Below are positions 7,443 through 16,484 of a DNA stretch of 64,000 bases, in pieces. This DNA is from an uncultured Muribaculaceae bacterium (GTDB taxonomy: Bacteria > Bacteroidota > Bacteroidia > Bacteroidales > Muribaculaceae): the NCBI GenBank assembly GCA_910589055.1, contig CAJURN010000001.1, positions 1 to 64,000 on the forward strand, read 5' to 3'. The notes below the pieces were generated by a model. That model made no database searches and was not told the origin of the DNA. It saw nothing but the letters and a program-made list of their open reading frames with translations. The first letter of the stretch is position 1, and each line of letters starts with the position of its first letter. The position numbers and the translations under genes were made by a program.

Positions 7443-9494
7443 ATGCACACTATCTCCCGACTTCTCACAACCGGCGCGATTGCGCTTGCAGCCGTGCTAC
7501 CAATCCAAATGTCAATGTCATCCTGTTCAAACACAAACGCCGCTCCGGCCGACGATTTCAACTATCAGGTTGACCGTTTCGCCGACATCGAGGTGCTCCG
7601 TTACAAAGTACCCGATTTCGACTCGCTCAGCCTTCAGCAGAAGTGTCTGGTCTATTATCTTACAGAGGCAGCTCTCTGGGGCCGCGACATCCTCTGGGAT
7701 CAGAACTACCGTCACAACCTCGCCATCCGCGACCTTCTCGAAAACATCTACCAAAATTATTCCGGCGACCGCAACTCCGCCGACTACAAAAACTTCGAGA
7801 AATACCTCAAGCAAGTATGGTTTGCCAACGGCATACATCACCACTACTCCAACGATAAGTTCACACCCGCTTTCAGCCGTGAATTTTTCAACGAACAGGT
7901 GGCAGCACTTCCCGAAGGCACCGTACCTGAAAACATCGCCGAACTTACCGAAGTGATTTTCAGCCCGACACTCGCCGCCAAGAAAGTGAATCTTGCCGCA
8001 GGTCAGGACCTCGTTGTCACCTCCTGCAACAACTTCTATGCCGATGGCATAACACAGGCCGAAGTGGAATCCTTCTACGACCGCATGAAAAATGCCGCCA
8101 TTGCAGCTAACGATTCCACCCCCATATCATACGGCCTCAACAGCCGTATCGAAAAACGCGACGGCAAACTCTACGAGCAGACCTACAAAATCGGTGGTCT
8201 CTACTCCGACGCAATCGAGGAAATCGTACGCAACCTCCGCAAAGCCACAAAATATGCCGAGAATCCACAGCAGCTTGAAGTAATCGAAACCCTTATCGAC
8301 TACTACACAACGGGCGACCTCCGCACTTACGACGACTACTCCATCAAATGGGCGAAAGACACCCTGTCGCAGGTCGACTTCATCAACGGCTTCATCGAAA
8401 CCTACGGCGACCCCGTTGACCTGAAAGGCTCTTGGGAATCAATCGTAAACTTCAAAGATTTCGAGGCCAGCAAGCGCACCGAGGCACTTAGCTCCAACGC
8501 CCAGTGGTTCGAGGACAATTCGCCCGTCAATCCTCTCTACAAGAAAGACAATGTGAAAGGCGTATCTGCCAAAGTTATCACCGCTGCAATCCTCGCAGGC
8601 GACTCCTATCCCGCAACTCCCATCGGTATCAACCTTCCCAACTCCAGATGGATCCGTCGCGACCACGGTTCAAAATCCGTTACTCTGGCTAACATTACCA
8701 ACGCCTACGAAATGGCGGCAAAAGGAAGCGGCTTCAACGAAGAATTCGTTATCGACGAGGAAACACTCAACCTCATCAACAACTACCTCGCCTACACCGA
8801 CGAGCTGCATACCGACCTGCACGAATGTCTCGGCCACGCATCCGGACGCCTGCTGCCCGGTGTTGCCGAAGATGCCCTCCGCGCCCACGGTTCCGCCATT
8901 GAGGAAACTCGCGCCGACCTCTTCGCCCTCTACTACCTCGCCGACCCCAAGATGATTGAAATCGGCCTTATCGACAACCCCGAAGCCTACAAAGCCGAGT
9001 ACTACAAGTACATCCTCAACGGCATGATGACCCAGCTCATGCGCATCGAACCCGGCAAGGACATCGAGGAGGCTCACATGCGCAACCGCAAACTCATCGC
9101 CGAATGGGTCTATGAGCATGGCAAGGCCGACAATGTGATAGAGCTTGTTAAGAAAGACGGCAAGACTTTCATCAAAATCAACGACTACGAGGCTCTGCGC
9201 GGACTCTTCGGTCAGCTTCTGGCCGAGATTCAGCGTATCTGCAGCACCGGCGACTACGACGCGGCCTGCAATCTCATCGAGACTTACGCTGTCAAAGTCG
9301 ATCCCGAGCTTCACAACGAAGTGCTCGAACGCAGCAAGAAACTCAACATGGCCGAGTACAAGGGCTTCGTCAACCCGGTCTACACCCCCGTGTTTGACGA
9401 CAAGAACAATATCACTGACATCAAGGTGTCTTACGACGAAGGCTACATCGACCAGATGCTCCGTTACGGCAAGCAGTATCACGGCTTGAAGTAA
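7443..9494 (+). CDS. Dipeptidyl-peptidase III-like M49 metallopeptidase, predicted lipoprotein
   Basis: 683 aa. The zinc signature H-E-C-L-G-H (460-465) followed by E-E-T-R-A-D (487-492) is the M49 pair (HEXXGH and EEXRAE/D), so dipeptide release from peptide N-termini is expected. The N-terminus has a hydrophobic signal ending M-S-S-C-S, consistent with lipidation at Cys28 and placement in the periplasm or at the cell surface. Classic DPP III is cytosolic, while Bacteroidetes members are often exported. It stands 34 bp after rlmI and ends at a strong terminator, so it is probably the last gene of the dxr-rseP-rlmI transcript. Confidence 0.9.
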   Translation: MHTISRLLTTGAIALAAVLPIQMSMSSCSNTNAAPADDFNYQVDRFADIEVLRYKVPDFDSLSLQQKCLVYYLTEAALWGRDILWDQNYRHNLAIRDLLENIYQNYSGDRNSADYKNFEKYLKQVWFANGIHHHYSNDKFTPAFSREFFNEQVAALPEGTVPENIAELTEVIFSPTLAAKKVNLAAGQDLVVTSCNNFYADGITQAEVESFYDRMKNAAIAANDSTPISYGLNSRIEKRDGKLYEQTYKIGGLYSDAIEEIVRNLRKATKYAENPQQLEVIETLIDYYTTGDLRTYDDYSIKWAKDTLSQVDFINGFIETYGDPVDLKGSWESIVNFKDFEASKRTEALSSNAQWFEDNSPVNPLYKKDNVKGVSAKVITAAILAGDSYPATPIGINLPNSRWIRRDHGSKSVTLANITNAYEMAAKGSGFNEEFVIDEETLNLINNYLAYTDELHTDLHECLGHASGRLLPGVAEDALRAHGSAIEETRADLFALYYLADPKMIEIGLIDNPEAYKAEYYKYILNGMMTQLMRIEPGKDIEEAHMRNRKLIAEWVYEHGKADNVIELVKKDGKTFIKINDYEALRGLFGQLLAEIQRICSTGDYDAACNLIETYAVKVDPELHNEVLERSKKLNMAEYKGFVNPVYTPVFDDKNNITDIKVSYDEGYIDQMLRYGKQYHGLK

Positions 9495-9523
9495 ACAGCA
9501 GGTTTTATCCTTCAACAGTTTTT

Positions 9524-9562
9524 AAGTCCCGGCTCCCGACCCATGGAAGCCGGGACTTTTTA
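9524..9562 (+). terminator. Intrinsic terminator after the M49 peptidase gene
   Basis: Perfect 11-bp stem (9524-9534 with 9548-9558, core GTCCCGGC) with a 13-nt loop, and T5 at 9557-9561. It lies 30 bp after the stop codon. Confidence 0.9.
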
Positions 9563-9628
9563 CATCCAAGCAACATTTTCGTGTCCGGAGAGGTTATATT
9601 TACAGTACCATAGCAACGTTCAACCATT

Positions 9629-10900
9629 ATGAGATATGTCAACTCCGGAAACGGCAGGATGCCGTTGATTTCCCTTATAGCCATATTGTCGATATCGCTC
9701 ACAATCAATATGCCAGGTCTGGCGGTGTCACCTATGCTCGGCAAATTAAGAGACCTGTTCGACTCTTCAGAACTTGAATCGCAGCTCGTGACAAGCCTGC
9801 CGAACCTATGTATGATTCCGGTAACGATACTCGCCGGACGGCTTGCAACTGCGCGCCGGCAAACTGCCGTGCTCGCCACCGGCCTGTTGATATTTCTGAT
9901 CGGAGGTATCGGGTGCTTCTTCGCCGAAAGCATGCAGGCGCTCATAATTCTGGGATGCGTTGTCGGAATTGGGTGTGGACTGGTGGTGCCGGTTGCCGCA
10001 GGATATATTTCCGAATGGTTTATGGGGTCGGAACGACAGAGCGACCTCGGACTCAAGTCCACCACATCCAACGCAATGGTTATTGTCGCCAACCTATATG
10101 TAGGCTGGGTTGCCGCAGTAAATTGGCATGCAGCCTTCGCCGTCTACCTCACCCCACTGCTGCCCTTGCTCCTGCTTCCATTCATGACCGACGGATTTAT
10201 CCGCCGCCACCGTATCGTGGCCGCGTCAGAAACATCCACACCCGACAGCACCACAGCCCAAACCCCATACCACTTCCAGGGGCGCGAATCGCGCGTCATG
10301 CTTGCCGGACTGATACTTCTGTACATGTTTCTCACCTACGCCACAACCTCAATTTCCTATTATGCACCATTTGCCATGGAGCACTTCGGCATGAGCACTA
10401 CCCAGGTGGGAATCGTAACGGCCATGTACTACCTCTTTTGCGCAGTGTGCGGAACGTGTGTCGGACGTCTGAGACGAATTTTCGGGCATGGAACATTGCT
10501 TATCAGCCTTATGGCATGTGCCGCCGGGCTGTTTGTGATAGGCTTCACAAGCAACTTTGTTGTATATTCGATTGCTGCGGCAGTAACAGGATTCGGCTAC
10601 GGCATCATCCAGCCTATAATATATAACAAAACCACTTACGTGGCACCCACGCGCAAGCTCGGAACACGCTACTTCGGCTATGTACTTTCGGCCAACTATG
10701 TAGCCATTATGATGGTACCCTTCATCGACGGGGGCGCCCGACGGATATTTCACGCAACATCGGCCACTTTTGAATTCACATTCAGCGGCGCGGTTGTCAC
10801 AGCGCTTCTGCTGTGGGCCTGGATATGCCGGAAAAACTACGTATTCTCTGTCAATCCCGACACTTCCGCCCCTACCGGGTCAGAAATTCCCGGAAAATAA
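9629..10900 (+). CDS. Major facilitator superfamily transporter
   Basis: 423 aa, about 12 predicted transmembrane helices in two halves separated by a hydrophilic loop at about 190-215. A-G-R-L-A-T-A-R-R-Q after helix 2 is a degenerate form of the MFS motif A (GxLaDrxGrR). The protein resembles drug or metabolite efflux MFS proteins (DHA type) more than the sugar porters. Substrate cannot be assigned. It is monocistronic: terminators lie on both sides (9524-9562 and 10916-10963) and the neighbours are unrelated. Confidence 0.85.
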   Translation: MRYVNSGNGRMPLISLIAILSISLTINMPGLAVSPMLGKLRDLFDSSELESQLVTSLPNLCMIPVTILAGRLATARRQTAVLATGLLIFLIGGIGCFFAESMQALIILGCVVGIGCGLVVPVAAGYISEWFMGSERQSDLGLKSTTSNAMVIVANLYVGWVAAVNWHAAFAVYLTPLLPLLLLPFMTDGFIRRHRIVAASETSTPDSTTAQTPYHFQGRESRVMLAGLILLYMFLTYATTSISYYAPFAMEHFGMSTTQVGIVTAMYYLFCAVCGTCVGRLRRIFGHGTLLISLMACAAGLFVIGFTSNFVVYSIAAAVTGFGYGIIQPIIYNKTTYVAPTRKLGTRYFGYVLSANYVAIMMVPFIDGGARRIFHATSATFEFTFSGAVVTALLLWAWICRKNYVFSVNPDTSAPTGSEIPGK

Positions 10901-10915
10901 CAGGCAAAACTCACA

Positions 10916-10963
10916 AAAATAAGCCGTAATGGACAGGAATATCGCCATTACGGCTTATTTTAT
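10916..10963 (+). terminator. Long perfect-stem terminator after the MFS gene
   Basis: 17-bp perfect stem (10916-10932 with 10945-10961), 12-nt loop, A-run before and T-run after, so it could also work on the opposite strand. The remainder of 10964-11030 is AT-rich, with no other feature seen. Confidence 0.9.
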
Positions 10964-11035
10964 TACCAACACACGATATCAATTTTTAAATATTTAAATT
11001 AATCAGCACACCATACCACATTTTTATTAAAAAGA

Positions 11036-11067
11036 TTTGCAAAAGTCAATAATATTTTTTTACTTTG
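11036..11067 (+). promoter_or_regulatory. Probable promoter of the ROK regulator/sugar cassette
   Basis: TTTG at 11036-11039 and TACTTTG at 11061-11067, 21 nt apart. The downstream box has one base fewer than the TAnnTTTG consensus. The leader to the ATG at 11137 would be about 60 nt. Confidence 0.55.
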
Positions 11068-11136
11068 CATAACTAAAAATGCTCTCCCACACCGGCATAA
11101 AACAAGCCCTGAAACAGGATCAGAGAATTCTTTACC

Positions 11137-12354
11137 ATGGACATACCATTGCTTGCAAAAATAGAGAAAGGTAGTAAAAATGCGCTTATGGCCAAGCGCA
11201 TCATTTCCTACTATCTCAACTACGGATACGGCACTATCGCCAACCTTGCCAAAGAACTGAATCTGAGCGTACCAACGGTTAACAAGCTCCTTGAAGAAAT
11301 GGCCGCGCTCGACATCATCCGCGAGCAAGGAAAGCTCGAAATCAGCGGCGGCCGCCATCCGGCTCTCTACGGGCTCAATCCCGAAGCATGCTACTTCGGA
11401 GGTGTTGACATCAAAAGCAATTCGGTAAGTCTCGGACTCATCGACTTCTGCGGCAAGATGGTAAAGAAGGTATCAGACGTTCCCTACCACTTTTCCAACA
11501 CCCCGGAAAGCCTTGACGAACTTTGCGCTATCATAAGCGACTTCCTCGACCACGTGCCCGTTCGCAGGACATCAATACTGAACGTGAGCGTAAATATCTC
11601 GGGGCGTGTCAATCCCCATTCAGGTTACAGCTACTCCCGTTTCAACTTCGAGGAGCGCCCCCTTGCCGACGTGCTAACGCAGAAAATCGGCGTGCGGATG
11701 TGTATCGACAACGACACCCGCGCGATGGCTTTCGGCGAATACATGTGCGGCGACCACCGCCATGAGCGCAACGTCCTCTTTGTCAACGCCGGATGGGGTC
11801 TCGGACTCGGAATCATCATCGACGGAAAGATTTATTCAGGCCGTTCGGGATTCGCCGGAGAATTAGGACATATGGTAACCTACGACAACGAAGTGATATG
11901 TCACTGCGGGAAAAAAGGATGTCTCGAGACCGAGGCCTCCGGCAGCGCGCTTCATCGCAAACTTGTCGAAAAAATATCCGGAGGTGCCAACTCCATCATA
12001 GCCGACCGCTTCCAGCGCAACGGCGACCTCTCGCTTGAGGACATTCTCGACGCCGTGGAGCGCGAAGACCTCCTGTGCATCGAACTCGTGGAAGACGTGG
12101 GCCGCGAACTCGGCCGCTGGCTCGCCGGAATGATAAACATATTCAATCCCGAAACGGTAATCATAGGCGGCGTGCTCGCCTCGACGGGCGACTACCTCCT
12201 GCAGCCTATCCGCGTTGCCACCCGGCGCTATTCCCTCAACCTCGTGAACAAGGACACCCGCATCGTCCTGTCGGGTCTCGGAGGCGACGCCGGAGTAATC
12301 GGAGCCTGCGTGATAGCACGCACGAGGGCTTTCGAGGACTTCCTCGACCGATGA
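11137..12354 (+). CDS. ROK-family transcriptional regulator (NagC/XylR type)
   Basis: 405 aa. An N-terminal winged helix-turn-helix (about 20-70: G-T-I-A-N-L-A-K-E-L-N-L-S-V-P-T-V-N-K-L-L) is joined to a ROK sugar-kinase-like domain (about 85-400). The ROK zinc motif is present as C-H-C-G-K-K-G-C-L-E (C255, C257, C262), and D-N-D-T-R-A and G-G-V-L-A match ROK signatures. Such proteins sense sugars or amino sugars and repress or activate catabolic genes. The three downstream genes (DUF4434, sugar porter, epimerase) lie on the same strand and are the natural targets. Whether it also phosphorylates sugar cannot be told by eye; the DNA-binding domain argues for a regulator. Confidence 0.92.
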   Translation: MDIPLLAKIEKGSKNALMAKRIISYYLNYGYGTIANLAKELNLSVPTVNKLLEEMAALDIIREQGKLEISGGRHPALYGLNPEACYFGGVDIKSNSVSLGLIDFCGKMVKKVSDVPYHFSNTPESLDELCAIISDFLDHVPVRRTSILNVSVNISGRVNPHSGYSYSRFNFEERPLADVLTQKIGVRMCIDNDTRAMAFGEYMCGDHRHERNVLFVNAGWGLGLGIIIDGKIYSGRSGFAGELGHMVTYDNEVICHCGKKGCLETEASGSALHRKLVEKISGGANSIIADRFQRNGDLSLEDILDAVEREDLLCIELVEDVGRELGRWLAGMINIFNPETVIIGGVLASTGDYLLQPIRVATRRYSLNLVNKDTRIVLSGLGGDAGVIGACVIARTRAFEDFLDR

Positions 12355-12433
12355 AGCTCTGTCCTACTAACCCGACACAATCTCCTCCCCGCAACAACTA
12401 ACCCTATCTGACAAGAACTACACAACTATTGTA

Positions 12434-13528
12434 ATGGAAGACAGACGCAGTTTTCTCAAAAAATTAGCTCTCGGAGCCTCCGCCCTGGCTGCTCCGGGAG
12501 TATTTGCGCTTGGACGACCCGATGACAACGCCGGAATCGTCACCTCCGCAGGCGCCTCCGGATTATCCTCCGGCGTCCCGGGACCGGGTCTGCGCATCAC
12601 AGGAACGTTCCTTGACGAGATTTCCCATGACATCCCCCATCAGAACTGGGGCGAGAAGGAATGGGATGCCGACTTCGCCCACATGAAGGCAATCGGCATT
12701 GACACGGTGATAATGATACGCTCCGGCTACCGTAAGTTCATCACCTACCCCTCGGAATATCTCATTGCCAAACGCGGATGCTACCGCCCCGGCACCGACC
12801 TGCTGGATATGTTCCTGCGCCTGGCCGACAAGCACGGCATGAAATTCTACTTCGGCCTTTACGACTCCGGACGCTACTGGGACACCGGCGACATGAGTTG
12901 GGAAGTTGAAGACAACAAATACGTAATCGACGAGGTATGGAACAATTACGGCGCCAAGCATCCGAGCTTCGGCGGCTGGTATATCAGCGGCGAGATCAGC
13001 CGCGCCACCAAAGGGGCAATCGACTCTTTCCATGCGATGGGCAAACAGTGCAAGGACGTTTCGGGCGGACTGCCTACGTTTATTTCCCCGTGGATCGACG
13101 GCAAGAAAGCTGTGATGGCCTCCGGCGCAGCCCTGACTAAAGACGACGCCGTGTCGGTGCAGCAGCATGAGAAGGAATGGAACGAGATTTTCGACGGCAT
13201 CCATGATGTTGTCGACGCCTGCGCCTTCCAGGACGGTCATATCGACTACGATGAGCTGGACGCTTTTTTCGAGGTGAACAAGCGCCTTGCCGACAAATAC
13301 GGCATGCAGTGCTGGACCAATGCCGAGAGCTTCGACCGCGACATGCCCATCAAGTTCTTCCCCATCAAGTTCGAAAAACTGCGTCTCAAGCTCGAAGCCG
13401 CCGCCCGTGCTGGCTACGACAAGGCAATCACATTCGAATTCAGCCATTTCATGAGTCCGCAGTCGGCTTACGTCCAGGCCGGACATCTTTATAACCGCTA
13501 CCGCGACTATTTCGGCATCAAAGCCTAA
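12434..13528 (+). CDS. Tat-exported DUF4434 putative glycosidase-like protein
   Basis: 364 aa. The N-terminus has a twin-arginine signal (R-R-S-F-L-K-K, residues 4-10) and a hydrophobic, Ala-rich region, so it is exported folded. The mature domain (about 50-360) begins I-T-G-T-F-L-D-E-I-S-H-D-I-P and matches DUF4434, a TIM-barrel, glycoside-hydrolase-like family with no settled activity. Acidic residues in G-W-Y-I-S-G-E-I-S and A-F-Q-D-G-H-I-D are plausible active-site candidates (inference). It sits between the ROK regulator and the sugar porter with short gaps (79 and 18 bp), suggesting it releases or processes the sugar those genes import. Confidence 0.78.
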   Translation: MEDRRSFLKKLALGASALAAPGVFALGRPDDNAGIVTSAGASGLSSGVPGPGLRITGTFLDEISHDIPHQNWGEKEWDADFAHMKAIGIDTVIMIRSGYRKFITYPSEYLIAKRGCYRPGTDLLDMFLRLADKHGMKFYFGLYDSGRYWDTGDMSWEVEDNKYVIDEVWNNYGAKHPSFGGWYISGEISRATKGAIDSFHAMGKQCKDVSGGLPTFISPWIDGKKAVMASGAALTKDDAVSVQQHEKEWNEIFDGIHDVVDACAFQDGHIDYDELDAFFEVNKRLADKYGMQCWTNAESFDRDMPIKFFPIKFEKLRLKLEAAARAGYDKAITFEFSHFMSPQSAYVQAGHLYNRYRDYFGIKA

Positions 13529-13546
13529 TCCTACCAAGCTAAGAAC

Positions 13547-14992
13547 ATGAAAAAAGAAATCAATTTCGGCTATCTGCTGTTTATCTCTTTTGTGGCGGCC
13601 CTCGGCGGATTCCTCTACGGATACGACACCGCAGTTATTTCCGGCACAATCTCCCAAGTGACCGACCAGTTCAGTCTCGACTCCATGAGCGCGGGCTGGT
13701 ATGTAGGCTGCGCCCTTATCGGCTCCATTGCCGGTGTGGCCGTTGCCGGTGTGCTCGGCGACAAACTCGGCCGCCGCAAAGCCATGGTTGTTGCCGCGAT
13801 GCTATTCAGCGCCTCCGCAATCGGTTGCGCCATATGCGGCGGCTTCAACGAACTCGTGGGATGGCGCATCGTGGGCGGCATCGGCATGGGTATCGCATCC
13901 ATCATCTGCCCCCTGTACATTTCGGAACTTGCCGCCGCACAATACCGCGGACGCCTTGTGTCGCTCTATCAGCTTGCCATCACAATTGGCTTCGTGGGAG
14001 CATATATCGTCAATTATTTCCTGCTCGAATATTCTCTCTCGGGAGCATCCGCCGAAGGCCTTTTCGGCAAAATACTCGTTGCCGAGGCATGGCGCGGAAT
14101 GTTGGGAATGGAAACACTTCCGGCCCTGATATTCTTCCTCATCATCTTCTGCATCCCCGAGAGCCCGCGCTGGCTCATGGCTCACGGCAGTGACGCCCGT
14201 GCCCTGCGCGTGCTCGACCGTGTGTACATATCTCCCGCCGCCGCACGCGATGAAGCCGGAAAAGTGTCGGCAGCACTCAAATCCACCGGAGAGAAAAACG
14301 ACTTCCGCCTGCTGCTGCGCCCCAATATGCGCCGCGCCGTATTCATCGGTGTTGCCATTGCCATTCTCGGTCAGTTCATGGGCGTGAACGCCGTGCTCTA
14401 CTACGGTCCCACCATCTTCGAGAACGCAGGTCTTTCGGGCAGCGATTCCCTGTTCTATCAGGTAATCGTAGGCGCCGTGAACACCCTCACAACAGTTGCC
14501 GCCCTGCTTATCATTGACAAGGTTGGCCGCAAGCAACTCGTCTACTGGGGCGTGTCGGGCATGATACTCTCTCTGCTGCTCATCGCCGGATTCTTCACCT
14601 TCGGACAAGCGCTCGGACTCCCGTCGGTGCTCCTTCTGGTGTTCTTCATGTTCTACATCATGTGCTGCGCAGGCTCCATCTGCGCCGTCGTATGGGTTCT
14701 GCTGAGCGAAATGTATCCCACCAAAATCCGTGCCATGGCTATGTCAATAGCCGGATTCGCCCTCTGGATCGGCACCTATCTCGTGGGGCAGCTCACTCCG
14801 TGGCTCATCGACAACATATCGGCATCGGGAGTGTTCCTGCTCTTTGCCGCCATGTGCGTGCCCTACATGATAATCATGTACCGCTGCGTGCCCGAGACCA
14901 CAGGAAAATCGCTTGAAGAAATTGAAAAATATTGGGAGGAAGACCCCGAAGGCGTCGCTGCCACAGCGAGCGATGCCGGACAGAGCATCTGA
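13547..14992 (+). CDS. MFS sugar porter (XylE/GLUT-like)
   Basis: 481 aa with 12 predicted transmembrane helices. Sugar-porter signatures are clear: G-G-F-L-Y-G-Y-D-T-A-V-I-S-G in helix 1, G-D-K-L-G-R-R-K in loop 2-3, Y-R-G-R-L-V-S-L-Y-Q in loop 4-5, P-E-S-P-R-W-L after helix 6, and P-E-T-T-G-K-S-L-E-E-I-E at the C-terminus. It is a proton or uniport monosaccharide carrier of the inner membrane. Position directly before an N-acylglucosamine 2-epimerase suggests a hexose or N-acetylhexosamine rather than xylose (inference). It could still serve the xylBA genes 33 kb away, which have no carrier next to them. Confidence 0.92.
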   Translation: MKKEINFGYLLFISFVAALGGFLYGYDTAVISGTISQVTDQFSLDSMSAGWYVGCALIGSIAGVAVAGVLGDKLGRRKAMVVAAMLFSASAIGCAICGGFNELVGWRIVGGIGMGIASIICPLYISELAAAQYRGRLVSLYQLAITIGFVGAYIVNYFLLEYSLSGASAEGLFGKILVAEAWRGMLGMETLPALIFFLIIFCIPESPRWLMAHGSDARALRVLDRVYISPAAARDEAGKVSAALKSTGEKNDFRLLLRPNMRRAVFIGVAIAILGQFMGVNAVLYYGPTIFENAGLSGSDSLFYQVIVGAVNTLTTVAALLIIDKVGRKQLVYWGVSGMILSLLLIAGFFTFGQALGLPSVLLLVFFMFYIMCCAGSICAVVWVLLSEMYPTKIRAMAMSIAGFALWIGTYLVGQLTPWLIDNISASGVFLLFAAMCVPYMIIMYRCVPETTGKSLEEIEKYWEEDPEGVAATASDAGQSI

Positions 14993-15041
14993 TTCTCCAT
15001 ACACACATATATACATAAACCAACGCTATCATATACTGACT

Positions 15042-16265
15042 ATGCAGACTGATTTAAACAAACTCATCGAACAGTACCGGAGCGAACTCTACGACAACGT
15101 GCTTCCTTTCTGGCTCGAAAACTCAATCGACAACGAATTCGGAGGATACTTCACATGTCTCGACCGCGAAGGAAAAGTTTTTGACACAGATAAATTCATA
15201 TGGCTTCAGGGTCGTGAGGTATGGCTGCTCTCAATGCTGTACAACAACGTTGAAAAGCGCCAGGAATGGCTCGATGCTGCTGTAAAAGGTGGAGAATTCC
15301 TCAAGAAATACGGCCACGACGGCGATTTCAACTGGTACTTCTCGACCACCCGCGAAGGAAAACCGCTCGTGGAGCCTTACAATATATTCTCCTACACCTT
15401 TGCCACAATGGCCTTCGGACAGCTTGCCAAAGCTACCGGAAACAAGGAGTATGAGGAAATCGCACGCAAGACCTGGGACCGCATCCTCAGCAAGACCGAC
15501 AATCCCAAGGGCAAATGGAACAAACTCCACCCCGGCACACGTCCGCTCAAGAACTTCGCCCTGCCGATGATTCTGTGCAACCTCGTGCTTGAAATCCAGC
15601 ACCTGCTCGACGACAGCATGCTCAAGACCACCACCGACGCCTTCCTCAAGGAAGTCATGGGCGACTTCATGCGTCCCGAACTCGGCGGACTCGTGGTGGA
15701 GAATGTGATGCAGGACGGAACCTTGTGCGACTGCTTCGAAGGACGTCACATGAATCCCGGCCACGCAATCGAGGCAATGTGGTTTATCATGGACCTCGGC
15801 AAAAAACTCGGACGTCCCGAACTCATCGAGAAAGCAAAAGACACCGCCCTGCTCATGGCCGAATACGGCTGGGACAAGGAATTCGGCGGCATATTCTACT
15901 TCATGGATCTTAAGGGCTGCCCTCCCCAGGAACTCGAATGGGATCAGAAACTCTGGTGGGTACACATCGAAACCCTCATTTCCATGATTAAAGGCTACGC
16001 CCTCACTGGCGACGAGCGTTGTCTCCGCTGGTTCGAGCGCATCCATGACTACACTTGGGAGCACTTCAAAGACCACGAATACCGCGAATGGTTCGGCTAC
16101 CTCAACCGGCGCGGCGAAGTGCTCATGCCCCTAAAGGGCGGCAAGTGGAAAGGATGCTTCCACGTTCCGCGCGGTCTCTATCAGGTATGGCAGACCCTCG
16201 AATATATCCGCAGCGAGCGTCCCGACCTCGCAGCCAAGATGCCTGAAATTTTAAAAACCGTTTAA
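15042..16265 (+). CDS. N-acylglucosamine 2-epimerase (AGE/renin-binding protein family)
   Basis: 407 aa from the ATG at 15042; an upstream in-frame ATG at 14913 lies inside the porter gene and is not used. AGE enzymes interconvert GlcNAc and ManNAc through an (alpha/alpha)6 barrel. Strong family signatures: W-L-Q-G-R-E-V-W (about 48-55), N-P-G-H-A-I-E-A-M-W-F (catalytic His region, about 240), L-E-W-D-Q-K-L-W-W-V-H, and near the end E-W-F-G-Y-L-N-R-R-G and G-C-F-H-V-P-R. The C-terminal pattern is closer to animal renin-binding protein and bacterial AGE than to mannobiose/cellobiose 2-epimerase. It ends the ROK-DUF4434-porter cassette and is followed by a terminator. Confidence 0.88.
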   Translation: MQTDLNKLIEQYRSELYDNVLPFWLENSIDNEFGGYFTCLDREGKVFDTDKFIWLQGREVWLLSMLYNNVEKRQEWLDAAVKGGEFLKKYGHDGDFNWYFSTTREGKPLVEPYNIFSYTFATMAFGQLAKATGNKEYEEIARKTWDRILSKTDNPKGKWNKLHPGTRPLKNFALPMILCNLVLEIQHLLDDSMLKTTTDAFLKEVMGDFMRPELGGLVVENVMQDGTLCDCFEGRHMNPGHAIEAMWFIMDLGKKLGRPELIEKAKDTALLMAEYGWDKEFGGIFYFMDLKGCPPQELEWDQKLWWVHIETLISMIKGYALTGDERCLRWFERIHDYTWEHFKDHEYREWFGYLNRRGEVLMPLKGGKWKGCFHVPRGLYQVWQTLEYIRSERPDLAAKMPEILKTV

Positions 16266-16286
16266 AGCAATCCTCATACAATTTCC

Positions 16287-16331
16287 AAGTCCGGAAGCCT
16301 GCACACAGAGCATGCTTCCGGGCTTCTTTTA
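16287..16331 (+). terminator. Intrinsic terminator after the epimerase gene
   Basis: 12-bp stem (16287-16298 with 16314-16325, one G-U pair) around CCGGAAGC/GCTTCCGG, followed by CTTTTATT. It closes the ROK-to-epimerase cassette. Confidence 0.85.
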
Positions 16332-16392
16332 TTACCTGATGATAGCCTTTTTGTCGAAAAGCATGTCATTACAAATGATTTTTTGAAAAATA

Positions 16393-16425
16393 TTTGCACA
16401 GATGAAAGAGATTTACTTATATTTG
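16393..16425 (+). promoter_or_regulatory. Bacteroidetes-type promoter of the 16485 gene
   Basis: TTTG at 16393-16396, 21 nt, then TATATTTG at 16418-16425: a full match to the -33/-7 consensus. The predicted leader is about 55 nt and AT-rich. Confidence 0.75.
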
Positions 16426-16484
16426 CGAACGTAAAACAACTTTACACATCATCATTCTATCAACCCTTTTAATCCCTATCATTT

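Noticed and set aside
14913..15041. N-terminal extension of the AGE epimerase
   Set aside because: It overlaps the porter gene end and has no similarity to AGE; the ATG at 15042 gives the normal length.
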